A stretch of DNA of 64,000 bases. It comes from Mediterranea massiliensis (lineage in GTDB: Bacteria; Bacteroidota; Bacteroidia; Bacteroidales; Bacteroidaceae). Each line of letters opens with the position of its first letter. The first letter of the stretch is position 1. The notes below the pieces were generated by a model, which saw only the letters and a program-made list of their open reading frames with translations, did no database searches and was not told the origin of the DNA. The stretch is from NCBI RefSeq assembly GCF_900128475.1, contig NZ_LT635835.1:184899-248898 (forward strand). Direction: 5' to 3'. Below, piece by piece: positions 16,871 to 26,032 of the stretch. Made by a program: the position numbers and the translations under genes.

Positions 16871-17309
16871 ATGCAAAAACTTTTTATATCTATGCTGACG
16901 GGCGGACTGGTGGCTTCTGCTTCGGTCTGGCCGCAGCAGGCCCAACGGCCCAACATCATTATGTTCCTTGTGGACGACAAACGGGAAAAAGGAGGATGCC
17001 GGCAAGACGCTGATTTGGCATTTCCCCAACCTGTGGGGAGAAACCCAGGAGATAGCGGAAGGTTATGGAGCCTATTCGTCCATCCTGAAAGGAGACTATC
17101 ACCTGATATACCATTGGGAGAACGGGCAGACGGAACTGTACAACATCCGTCAGGACATCTCGGAACAGAACAACCTGGCCGCCGATATGCCGAAAGTGGT
17201 CCGCAAACTGGCCAGGGAACTGACGGACGCTCTGAAGGCCAGAGGTGCACAGCGTCCGGCACTGAAAGCGACGAAAGAACTGCTGCCCTATCCGGACGGC
17301 TCCCGATAA
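16871..17309 (+). pseudogene. Second sulfatase, large internal deletion with frameshift
   Basis: The first 35 codons are an intact sulfatase beginning: signal MQKLFISMLTGGLVASASVW, then RPNIIMFLVDD. Right after the DD metal pair (about 16976-16990) the reading frame changes. A different frame continues with the sulfatase C-terminus (TLIWHFPNLWGETQEIAEGY, then DYHLIYHWENGQTELYNIRQ, ending PYPDGSR). Family members are about 450-520 residues; here some 350 residues, including the formylglycine motif, are missing. The gene keeps its place between the intact sulfatase and GH84, so it decayed in situ. No active enzyme can be made. Confidence 0.88.
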
Positions 17310-17339
17310 CACGGAATTATTTGTTTAACCTATAAATTG

Positions 17340-19910
17340 ATGATGAAAATGAAAAAAATCAAGAAGAATCTGTTCCTGCTGATGGCCTCGCTGCTGGTGT
17401 GCGGCGGGCTGGCGGCTCAGGAAAGCGACTTTGACCTGGGCTCCCAGCGGTCGGAATCGCAGGATGTGAACCCGGTTCCCGGACAGGCATTGGACCACCA
17501 CGGGCTGCTGATCAACCCGACGCCCCATGTCCTCCGGCTGGCTGAAGGAGAAACACTGGACATCAGTCAGGGTTTCCGGCTGAAAGGCAAGCGGAGCGGC
17601 GTGGCCGACGGCATGGACTTTCTGACCATCGCCAGGAAAGGAGTGACGCTGGAGATAGACTACGGCTCCAGACAGGCGGAAAAGAAAGGGGTGAAGCCCG
17701 TGTCGGGTGCCTACGAACTGGTGATAGACGGGAAGGGTGTCCGCATCACGGGATATGACGAAAAAGGAGCTTTCTACGGCTTGCAGACCCTGCGGGCCGT
17801 GCTGGAAAGTCCGGTATCGGCCGGCGGAAAGGTGCCCTGCCTGACGGTGAACGACTATCCCGACCTGCCATACCGCGGTGTGGTAGAGGGCTTCTATGGG
17901 ACGCCCTGGTCCCACGAAGTGCGTCTGTCGCTGATCGACTTTTACGGCAAGTTCAAGATGAACTACTACTTGTACGGCCCGAAGGACGATCCGTATCACA
18001 GCTGTCCCAACTGGCGCCTGCCTTACCCGGAAAAAGAGGCGGACAACATCCGCGAGCTGGTGGAGGCGTGCAACCGTAACCGGGTGGACTTCGTATGGGC
18101 CATCCATCCGGGGCAGGACATCCGGTGGAATGAAGAAGATTACCGGAACCTGGTAAACAAGTTCAACGGGATGTACGACCTGGGCGTCCGTTCGTTTGCC
18201 ATCTTCTTTGACGACATCTCGGGCGAAGGTACCAATCCCTACAAGCAGACCGAACTGCTGAACCGCCTGAACGAGGACTTCGTGAAGGTGAAGGAAGGGG
18301 TGGCTCCGCTCATCGTCTGTCCCACGGACTATTCCAGGCTGTGGGCCAATCCCTCTCCGAAAGGAAGTCTGGCCATCTATGGCAATACGCTCGACCCCTC
18401 CATCAATGTGTTCTGGACGGGCGACGTGGTGTGCAGCGACCTGACCCGCGGGACGATGGAGTGGGTGAACTCCCGCATCCGCCGTCCGGCCCTGTACTGG
18501 TGGAACTTCCCCGTGACCGACTATGCCCGCCACATCGTGATGCAGGGACCGTCCTACGGGCTGGATACCACCCTGACGGACAAGGACCTGTGCGGACTCA
18601 TCAGCAACCCGATGGAGCACGGGGAAGCCTCGAAACTGGCCCTGTACAGCGTGGCCGACTATGCCTGGAACATTGCCGGCTACAATGCCCTTGACAGCTG
18701 GGAACGCGGACTGGGCGAACTGGCCCCCGAGGTAAAGGATGCCTACCGGACGTTTGCCATCCATTCGTGTGACACGGAGACCGGTTACCGCCGTGCCGAG
18801 TCGTGGGAGACAAAGACATTCCGCATGGACGATCCCTATACACAAGCCGACTATGACGCGCTGCTCCGCGAATTCGAGCGGGTGGAGCGGACGCCGGCCG
18901 TGATGGAAGCCGAATGCCGGAACCTGCTGCTCAAGAACGAACTGCGTCCCTGGCTGGTGGAATTCGGCAAACTGGGTACCCGCGGGAAGAAGGCGCTCCG
19001 GCTGATGGACCTGTATAAGACGGGCAGTGCGGCCGACTTCTGGGCAGCCTACCTCGACAACCTGATGACGACCGAAGACCTGAAAGCCTATAATGCGCAC
19101 AAGGCGGGTACCATGAAGCTGCAGCCCTTCTACGAACATGCCATGGACGACCTGCTGGGAGCCTTCTATCTGCGCGAAGCCGGAAAGAAACCGGCCACCT
19201 GCCGGGCCATCGGCTCGTTCCCCACGCTGGCCACGACACAGAGTAAGCTGATGTTCGACAACGATACGACGACCTATTACACGTCGGGCACTTCGCAGGA
19301 CGACCGCAGCTGGATAGGTGTGGACCTGGGACTGGTGAAGCCCGTCTGGGAAGTGTCCATCCTGCAGGGACGCAACTCTACGGACGACGTGGACTATTTC
19401 GACCGTGCCCTGTTGGAGTATTCGGTGGACGGGAAGGACTGGAAAGCCCTGTCCGATACGCTGGAGAAAAAGTATGTGGTCCGCTGGACGGACGACGCCG
19501 TACAGGCCCGCTACATCCGTCTGAAGAAGCTGCATACGGCGAAAACCAACTGGGCGGCTGTCCGTTCGTTCGAGGTCAATCCCGTACGCGAGGAACGTTT
19601 GGGCTTTGCCGTGGAGTCGGACCGGAAACCCGATGCCCTGCTGGCTTTCGACGAACTGCCTGCCACTTCGTTCGTCAACGAAGGTACTTTGGTATTCGGT
19701 TTGCCCGAAGGTACCACGGCCTGCACCCTGCTGGTGCGTCCGGGTTCGTCTGCCAGACTCTGCCAGCTGGACGCACGGGGCGAAGTATTGTCTGAAACGG
19801 CTCTGGACACTCCCTACATGCGGCTGAACATCGGGAAAGACACGTCCCGGATTCGGGTAGAGGGCGATGTCGAACTGTTTGAAGTCATTTTTCGTCAGGA
19901 GGCTGATTGA
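17340..19910 (+). CDS. GH84 beta-N-acetylglucosaminidase (O-GlcNAcase type)
   Basis: 856 residues with a signal peptide ending near GGLAAQ. The N-terminal GH20b-like domain covers about residues 45-175. The GH84 catalytic domain starts at YRGVVEGFYGTPWSHE and carries the catalytic aspartate pair Asp291-Asp292 in FFDDISGEG, as in the structurally known Bacteroides thetaiotaomicron enzyme, with which long stretches are near-identical (YGPKDDPYHS, FVWAIHPGQDI). A helical region follows. About residues 620-750 form a discoidin/CBM32-like sandwich (WIGVDLGLVKPVWEVSILQG). It should remove terminal GlcNAc. Transcription is probably with the upstream sulfatase genes. Confidence 0.95.
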   Translation: MMKMKKIKKNLFLLMASLLVCGGLAAQESDFDLGSQRSESQDVNPVPGQALDHHGLLINPTPHVLRLAEGETLDISQGFRLKGKRSGVADGMDFLTIARKGVTLEIDYGSRQAEKKGVKPVSGAYELVIDGKGVRITGYDEKGAFYGLQTLRAVLESPVSAGGKVPCLTVNDYPDLPYRGVVEGFYGTPWSHEVRLSLIDFYGKFKMNYYLYGPKDDPYHSCPNWRLPYPEKEADNIRELVEACNRNRVDFVWAIHPGQDIRWNEEDYRNLVNKFNGMYDLGVRSFAIFFDDISGEGTNPYKQTELLNRLNEDFVKVKEGVAPLIVCPTDYSRLWANPSPKGSLAIYGNTLDPSINVFWTGDVVCSDLTRGTMEWVNSRIRRPALYWWNFPVTDYARHIVMQGPSYGLDTTLTDKDLCGLISNPMEHGEASKLALYSVADYAWNIAGYNALDSWERGLGELAPEVKDAYRTFAIHSCDTETGYRRAESWETKTFRMDDPYTQADYDALLREFERVERTPAVMEAECRNLLLKNELRPWLVEFGKLGTRGKKALRLMDLYKTGSAADFWAAYLDNLMTTEDLKAYNAHKAGTMKLQPFYEHAMDDLLGAFYLREAGKKPATCRAIGSFPTLATTQSKLMFDNDTTTYYTSGTSQDDRSWIGVDLGLVKPVWEVSILQGRNSTDDVDYFDRALLEYSVDGKDWKALSDTLEKKYVVRWTDDAVQARYIRLKKLHTAKTNWAAVRSFEVNPVREERLGFAVESDRKPDALLAFDELPATSFVNEGTLVFGLPEGTTACTLLVRPGSSARLCQLDARGEVLSETALDTPYMRLNIGKDTSRIRVEGDVELFEVIFRQEAD

Positions 19911-20049
19911 GGGCGATGTCAGGCCGTCTGTTTCGACTGATACCGGTTGTCAGAAAATTTTGCCTGCCTTGATGGTGTTGTTTCAAAAATAATTTAGTAA
20001 TTTAGGCCGCTGAAGCGCGCTTATGAATATTTTTAATTAATGATATACC

Positions 20050-22110
20050 ATGAAAATTCATCTGACTATGTTCCTGTCTTGCCTGTTGGTGATGGGATGC
20101 GGCTCGTCCGAGCAAAAGAATGTGCTCCTGATTCCACAGCCTCAAACGTGTGAGGTACAGTCGGGAACCTACTCCTTCGCAACAGGAGAAATGTTTTATT
20201 CCAATCTGTCGGGAACGGATAAAAGTGACCTGGCAGCTGTTCTTGAATCGTCGCCCTTCGGCCTGAAGGCTTCGGACGACGCACAGGCTTCCTTCCGGTT
20301 CGAACAGGTGGACAGCCTGCCGGGCATGGCCTCCGACGAAGGCTACCGGCTGACGGTGGACAAGAAGGGGGTCCGGGCCGAAGCCACTACGCCGGCCGGA
20401 CTGTTCTATGCCTTCCAGTCGCTGCTGCAGATGGCCGAAGCCGGGCAGCAGGAGGGAAACTTCACCCTGCCTTGTGCCAGCCTGAGCGATTATCCCCGTT
20501 TCAGCTACCGCGGACTGCATCTGGACGTGTCGCGCCATTTCCGTTCGAAGGAGTTCATGATGAAGCAGCTCGACGCCATGGCCCGCTACAAGCTGAACCG
20601 CCTTCACTGGCACCTGACCGACGGCGCAGGCTGGCGTCTGGAAATCAAACACTATCCGCAGCTGACCGAGCAGGCCGCCTATCGTCCTTACCCCAACTGG
20701 AAAGCCTGGTGGACGGGAGGCCGCAAGTATTGCCGCAAGGATGACCCCGGAGCCGAAGGTGGATATTATACGCAGGACGACGTGCGCGAGATACTGGAAC
20801 ACGCCCGCAAGCTGCACATCACCGTCATTCCTGAAATCGAGATGCCGGGCCATTCGGAAGAGGTGCTGGCCGTGTTCCCGCAACTCTCCTGTTCGGGCAA
20901 ACCTTATCAGAACGGCGAACTCTGCATCGGCAACGAAGAGACCTTTACCTTCCTGGAGAACGTGCTGCTGGAGGTGATGGATCTCTTCCCCTCGGAATAC
21001 ATCCACATCGGCGGCGACGAAGCGGCCAAGAGCAGCTGGGAAAAATGTCCGAAGTGCCAGGCCCGCATCCGCAAGGAAGGCTTGAAGGACGAGAAGGAAC
21101 TGCAGAGCTACCTGATTCACCGCATCGAGAAATTCCTGAACGACCACGGCCGCAAGCTGATCGGTTGGGACGAGATTCTGGAAGGCGGACTGGCTCCCAG
21201 TGCCACGGTGATGTCGTGGCGGGGCGAGCAGGGCGGCATTACGGCTGCCAAGGCCGGCCACGACGTCATCATGACGCCCGGTGAATTCTGCTACCTGGAT
21301 GCCTATCAGGATGCTCCCGGCACACAGCCCGAAGCCATCGGAGGCTACCTCACTTTGGAAAAAGTTTACTCTTACAATCCGGTTCCCGCCGAACTGACCG
21401 AGGAACAGAAACCCTACATCAAGGGTGTGCAGGCCAACGTCTGGACCGAATATATCCCCACGGAAGAACATGCCGAATACATGATTTACCCGCGCCTGCT
21501 GGCGTTGTCCGAAGTGGCCTGGACCGAACCCGGCCGAAAGGACTGGCCCCGTTTCCGCGAAGCGGCCCTGAAGGAAGTGAAGTGGTTGCAGTCGCAGGGT
21601 TACCATCCGTTCGACCTCGAACAGGAAGTGGGCGAGCGTCCGGAAGCCCGTCAGCCGGCAGAACATCTGGCCCTCCACAAGAAGGTGACCTATGCTTATC
21701 CGTATGCGCCTCAGTATCCGTCGACCGGCGAAACGGCGCTGACCGACGGCATCCGCGGCGGATGGACCTATGGCGACAAACGCTGGCAGGGCTTCCTGTG
21801 CAAGGATGCGGACGTGACCATCGACCTGGAGAAGGTGACCGACATCAAGCTGGTGGAGGCAGACTTCATGCAGCTGCGGGGACCTGAAATCTGGTTGCCG
21901 AAAGAAGTGGTGATTTCCGTTTCCGAAGACGGCAAGGAGTACCAGGAACTGAAGCGGATTGCGACCGAAGTCCCCGTAACCGAAGAGAAGCTGGTCATCC
22001 AGAAATACCGTTGGGAAGGAACGGCCAAAGCGCGTTATGTCCACTTCCAGGGCCTGCTGAACCGTGAGGTGATGGGATGGATGTTTGTAGACGAAATCGT
22101 AGTAAAATAA
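20050..22110 (+). CDS. GH20 beta-N-acetylhexosaminidase lipoprotein
   Basis: A 686-residue lipoprotein (lipobox V-M-G-C, Cys17). The GH20b domain covers about residues 25-150. The catalytic barrel starts at YRGLHLDVSRHF, contains LHWHLTDGAGWRLEI and EIEMPGHSEE, and carries the catalytic pair Asp323-Glu324 in IHIGGDEAAKSSW. The C-terminal part (about 560-685) is a discoidin-like carbohydrate-binding sandwich. It removes terminal GlcNAc or GalNAc from glycans on the cell surface or in the periplasm. It is separated from GH84 by 139 bp with no clear terminator and lies 24 bp before GH125. Confidence 0.95.
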   Translation: MKIHLTMFLSCLLVMGCGSSEQKNVLLIPQPQTCEVQSGTYSFATGEMFYSNLSGTDKSDLAAVLESSPFGLKASDDAQASFRFEQVDSLPGMASDEGYRLTVDKKGVRAEATTPAGLFYAFQSLLQMAEAGQQEGNFTLPCASLSDYPRFSYRGLHLDVSRHFRSKEFMMKQLDAMARYKLNRLHWHLTDGAGWRLEIKHYPQLTEQAAYRPYPNWKAWWTGGRKYCRKDDPGAEGGYYTQDDVREILEHARKLHITVIPEIEMPGHSEEVLAVFPQLSCSGKPYQNGELCIGNEETFTFLENVLLEVMDLFPSEYIHIGGDEAAKSSWEKCPKCQARIRKEGLKDEKELQSYLIHRIEKFLNDHGRKLIGWDEILEGGLAPSATVMSWRGEQGGITAAKAGHDVIMTPGEFCYLDAYQDAPGTQPEAIGGYLTLEKVYSYNPVPAELTEEQKPYIKGVQANVWTEYIPTEEHAEYMIYPRLLALSEVAWTEPGRKDWPRFREAALKEVKWLQSQGYHPFDLEQEVGERPEARQPAEHLALHKKVTYAYPYAPQYPSTGETALTDGIRGGWTYGDKRWQGFLCKDADVTIDLEKVTDIKLVEADFMQLRGPEIWLPKEVVISVSEDGKEYQELKRIATEVPVTEEKLVIQKYRWEGTAKARYVHFQGLLNREVMGWMFVDEIVVK

Positions 22111-22134
22111 CCTCTTTAAGAATAGAAACCAATC

Positions 22135-23625
22135 ATGAACAAGAAAATGTGGGCAACGGCCGTAACCTTGCTGGGCGTTGTTGTGATGGAGGCCGATGCG
22201 GCCTCCGGCAAGGTAATCCGTATGAATCCGCTCGGCAGTACAGAACGGGCTGAAGCGACCTATGTGGCCCGTCAGGACAATGTAGGGCAGTACGTCAGCC
22301 AGCGTCCCAAGGTGGAGGACCGTCTGTTCCAGTCAGACATCATCGAGAAGAAGATTGCCGAAATCAAGGCCCTGCTGAAGAATCCCTATCTGGCGTGGAT
22401 GTTCGAGAACTGTTTCCCCAATACTCTGGACACCACCGTACACTTCCGTATGCTGGACGGCAAGCCCGACACCTTTGTCTATACGGGTGACATCCACGCC
22501 ATGTGGCTGCGCGACTCGGGGGCACAGGTGTGGCCCTACGTGCAGTTTGCCAACGAAGACCCCAAGCTGAAGACGATGCTCGAGGGAGTCATCCGCCGGC
22601 AGTTCCTGTGCATCAATATGGATCCCTATGCCAACGCCTTCAACGACGGGCCGAAGGGAAGCGAGTGGGAGACCGACCGGACGGACATGAAACCCGAACT
22701 GCACGAGCGCAAGTGGGAAATCGACTCCCTGTGCTATCCGTTGCGTCTGGCCTACCATTACTGGAAGGTGACGGGCGATGCCAGCATCTTCGACGAGAAC
22801 TGGCTGAAGGCTGTCGAGAACATCCTGCGTACCTTCAAGGAACAGCAGCGCAAGGAGGACAAGGGACCTTACCGCTTCCAGCGCAAGACCGAGCGCGCCA
22901 CCGACACCACCATCAACGACGGTTGGGGTGCTCCGGCCAATCCGGTGGGGCTGATTGTCTCCATCTTCCGTCCGTCGGACGACGCCACGACACTGCCTTT
23001 CCTGATTCCGTCCAACTTCTTTGCCGTGACTTCCTTGCGGAAGGCATCCGAGATACTGACGGAGGTGAACAAGGATGCTGACCTGGCCCGGCAGTGTACC
23101 GACCTGGCCGACGAGGTGGAACAGGCGTTGAACAAATACGCTACCTGCGAACATCCGGAGTATGGCACCATCTATGCCTACGAGGTGGACGGCTATGGAA
23201 GCCACATGCTGATGGACGATGCCAACGTGCCCAGCCTGCTGGCCATGCCTTATCTGGGTGACGTCGACGTTCATGACCCCATTTACCAGAACACCCGCCG
23301 CTTTGTGTGGAGCGAGGGCAATCCCTACTTCTTCAAGGGCAAGGCCGGTGAGGGTATCGGCGGTCCGCATATCGGATATGACATGGTGTGGCCGATGAGC
23401 ATCATGATGAAGGCCTTCACCAGCCAGGACGATGACGAAATCAAGGAATGCATCCGCATGCTGATGACTACCGACGCCGATACGGGCTTCATGCACGAAT
23501 CTTTCCACAAGGACAATCCGGAAAAGTTTACCCGCAAGTGGTTTGCCTGGCAGAATACGCTGTTCGGCGAGCTGATCATCAAGCTGATAGACGACGGCAA
23601 GCTGGACCTGCTGAACAGCCTCTAA
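22135..23625 (+). CDS. GH125 exo-alpha-1,6-mannosidase
   Basis: 496 residues with a signal-like N-terminus (MWATAVTLLGVVVMEADA). Signature stretches of GH125 (formerly DUF1237) are GDIHAMWLRDSGAQ, NDGPKGSEWETDRTDM and KWEIDSLCYPLRLAYHYWK, with full family length. These enzymes are metal-independent inverting exo-alpha-1,6-mannosidases that trim high-mannose N-glycans. It lies 24 bp after GH20 and 31 bp before the GH92 alpha-mannosidase, so the two mannosidases are almost certainly cotranscribed and act in sequence. Confidence 0.95.
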   Translation: MNKKMWATAVTLLGVVVMEADAASGKVIRMNPLGSTERAEATYVARQDNVGQYVSQRPKVEDRLFQSDIIEKKIAEIKALLKNPYLAWMFENCFPNTLDTTVHFRMLDGKPDTFVYTGDIHAMWLRDSGAQVWPYVQFANEDPKLKTMLEGVIRRQFLCINMDPYANAFNDGPKGSEWETDRTDMKPELHERKWEIDSLCYPLRLAYHYWKVTGDASIFDENWLKAVENILRTFKEQQRKEDKGPYRFQRKTERATDTTINDGWGAPANPVGLIVSIFRPSDDATTLPFLIPSNFFAVTSLRKASEILTEVNKDADLARQCTDLADEVEQALNKYATCEHPEYGTIYAYEVDGYGSHMLMDDANVPSLLAMPYLGDVDVHDPIYQNTRRFVWSEGNPYFFKGKAGEGIGGPHIGYDMVWPMSIMMKAFTSQDDDEIKECIRMLMTTDADTGFMHESFHKDNPEKFTRKWFAWQNTLFGELIIKLIDDGKLDLLNSL

Positions 23626-23656
23626 CGAACATAACCTTAAAAAACAATCATAACGT

Positions 23657-25930
23657 ATGAAAGTACTTTCACTTGCCACAGGAGTGGTACTATGCGGACT
23701 GCTGGCCCTGATGCCGTCAGCATGTGTCTCGCAGAAAGATAACAAGGCGGATGCTCAGGACTACCTCCGCTACGTGGATCCCTACATCGGATCGGGCGAA
23801 CACGGGCATGTCTTTGTCGGTGCCAGTGTTCCGCTGGGAATGGTTCAGGCGGGACCGCAGAACATTCATAAAGGCTGGGACTGGTGTTCGGGCTATCACT
23901 ATTCGGACAGCGTCCTGATCGGTTTCAGCCATACACACCTCAGCGGTACGGGCTGTGCCGACTTGGGCGACGTGCTGCTGATGCCCTACGTGGGCGAGGT
24001 GCGGACGGCCCGCGGCGAACAGGACAACATCGAGGGTTCCTGCTCCACCTATTACTCACACAAGAACGAGCAAGTGGCTCCCGGCTACTATTCGTTGCTG
24101 ATGGACAACGGCGTACGTGCCGAGCTGACGGCTACCGACCGTGTGGCCATCCATCGCTATACCTATCCCGAAGAAACACCGCGCCTGCTGGTGAACCTGA
24201 AAGAGGGCAACGGCGACCGTGCCTTTGAAACCGGCCTGAAGCGTGTGGACGAATATACGGTGGAGGGCTACCGCTTCTCCAGGGGATGGAGCCCGCAGCA
24301 CAAGGTGTTCTTCGTGCTGAAATCCGAACAGCCCATCGAGAGTGTAGCCGTATTCGACGACGATACGCCTGCCGGCCAGGACACGCTGACGGGCAAGGCC
24401 GTGAAAGGGGTGCTTACCTTCAAGGACAATCCGAAGAACGTGCAGCTCAAGGTGGCCCTGTCGTCCGTGAGCTGTGCCAACGCGTTGGCCAATCTGGAAG
24501 CCGAGCAACCCGGATGGGACTTCGAAAAGGTGCGTACCGATGCGGAGAAACGCTGGAACGAGATGTTGTCGTGCATCAACGTGGAGAGTGCTGATGAGCG
24601 GGGCAAGAAAATTTTCTATACCAGCCTGTACCACATGTTCATCGCTCCGACGCTCTATGCCGACGTGAACGGGGAGTTCCGCGGTCACGACGACAAGATT
24701 TACAAGGCCAACAGCTGGACCAACTATTCCACCTTCTCGTTGTGGGATACCTACCGCACGCTGCATCCGCTGCTCACCATCATCCAGCCGCAGCTGGTGC
24801 CCGATATGGTGAACTCCATGCTGAGCATCTACGACCAGCAGGGCAAACTGCCCATCTGGCCGCTGGTGGGAGGTGAAACCAACCAGATGCCGGGCTACAG
24901 TGCCGTTCCGGTGATAGCCGACGCCTACCTGAAAGGCTTCCAGGGCTTCGACCCCGAACGAGCCCTGAATGCGATGGTCGCTTCGGCCACGTACGAGAAA
25001 CAGCGCGGCGTACCTTACGTGCTGGAGAAAGGCTGGATACCGTGCGACAAGATGCCCGAAGCTACATCCATTGCCCTGGAGTATGCCGCAGACGACTGGG
25101 GCCTGGCCCTGATGGCACAGAAAATGGGCAAGCAGGACGTCTACGACACGTTCATGAAGCGCGGGCACTACTATGAGCAGTATTTCGACAAGAGCATCAA
25201 CTTCATCCGTCCGAAGATGGACGACGGCAGCTGGCGCACACCCTACGATCCCTTCCAGTCCATCCACGGCTGGGGTGACTTCTGCGAGGGTAACGGCTGG
25301 CACTATACCTTCTTCGTGCCCCAGCATCCCGAAGGGCTGATTGAACTGATGGGCGGCGACGAGCGCTTTGTCGGCAAGCTGGATTCGCTCTTTGTGGCCG
25401 AAGGCGACATGGGCGAACATGCTTCGGACGACATCAGCGGCCTGATCGGCATGTATGCCCACGGCAACGAGCCCAGCCATCACGTGGCTTATCTCTATGC
25501 CTACGCCGGACAGCAGTGGAAGACGGCGGAGAAGATCAGCTACATCCAGCGTAACTTCTATACCGACCAGCCCGAAGGCATCATCGGTAACGAGGATTGC
25601 GGTCAGATGTCGGCCTGGCATGTGCTCTCCGCACTGGGTTTCTATCAGGTAAATCCGTCTAATGGAATCTTTGTCTTCGGCAGTCCGCTCTTCGAGAAGG
25701 TGACGGTCAATCTGCCGGAAGGCAAGACCTTTACCGTCGAAGCTCCGTCTGTGAGCCCGGACAACAAGTACATCCAGTCCGTCCGTCTGAACGGCGAGCC
25801 CTACACGAAGAGCTACATCAGCTACGGGGACATCATGAAGGGTGGTACGCTGACCTTCGAGATGGGCAGCCAGCCGAACAAAGCCTTCGGTTCCGATGCG
25901 GCAGACCGTCCTCGTTCGTTGCCGGAATAA
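23657..25930 (+). CDS. GH92 alpha-mannosidase
   Basis: A 757-residue lipoprotein (P-S-A-C near residue 23). It starts with the GH92 beta-sandwich signature VDPYIGSGEHGHVFVGASVP and FSHTHLSGTGCADLGDVL. It continues with an (alpha/alpha)6 barrel bearing TFSLWDTYRTLHPL and GNEDCGQMSAWHVLSALGFY, which hold catalytic and calcium-linked residues in studied members. GH92 enzymes are calcium-dependent exo-alpha-mannosidases (mostly alpha-1,2, also 1,3 and 1,4). The linkage specificity cannot be read here. It is the last gene before a strong terminator at 25954-26001. Confidence 0.95.
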   Translation: MKVLSLATGVVLCGLLALMPSACVSQKDNKADAQDYLRYVDPYIGSGEHGHVFVGASVPLGMVQAGPQNIHKGWDWCSGYHYSDSVLIGFSHTHLSGTGCADLGDVLLMPYVGEVRTARGEQDNIEGSCSTYYSHKNEQVAPGYYSLLMDNGVRAELTATDRVAIHRYTYPEETPRLLVNLKEGNGDRAFETGLKRVDEYTVEGYRFSRGWSPQHKVFFVLKSEQPIESVAVFDDDTPAGQDTLTGKAVKGVLTFKDNPKNVQLKVALSSVSCANALANLEAEQPGWDFEKVRTDAEKRWNEMLSCINVESADERGKKIFYTSLYHMFIAPTLYADVNGEFRGHDDKIYKANSWTNYSTFSLWDTYRTLHPLLTIIQPQLVPDMVNSMLSIYDQQGKLPIWPLVGGETNQMPGYSAVPVIADAYLKGFQGFDPERALNAMVASATYEKQRGVPYVLEKGWIPCDKMPEATSIALEYAADDWGLALMAQKMGKQDVYDTFMKRGHYYEQYFDKSINFIRPKMDDGSWRTPYDPFQSIHGWGDFCEGNGWHYTFFVPQHPEGLIELMGGDERFVGKLDSLFVAEGDMGEHASDDISGLIGMYAHGNEPSHHVAYLYAYAGQQWKTAEKISYIQRNFYTDQPEGIIGNEDCGQMSAWHVLSALGFYQVNPSNGIFVFGSPLFEKVTVNLPEGKTFTVEAPSVSPDNKYIQSVRLNGEPYTKSYISYGDIMKGGTLTFEMGSQPNKAFGSDAADRPRSLPE

Positions 25931-25953
25931 ACATCTGTCCAGACCAATCAATA

Positions 25954-26001
25954 CCGCCCCGTCCGGAGGCCGTGAGCCTTTTGTCCGGAAGGGGCGGTTT
26001 T
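25954..26001 (+). terminator. Rho-independent terminator after GH92
   Basis: A CCGCCCC-GTCCGG arm pairs with CCGG-AAGGGGCGG and is followed by TTTT. It ends the GH84-GH20-GH125-GH92 transcript, so the GH2 gene starting at 26033 is probably a separate unit. Confidence 0.85.
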
Positions 26002-26032
26002 GCCATTACGCTAACATTGTTATCATTTTTAT

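Noticed and set aside
16968..17010. Programmed frameshift in the short sulfatase gene
   Set aside because: Some 350 residues including the active site are missing, so a frameshift could not restore an enzyme.
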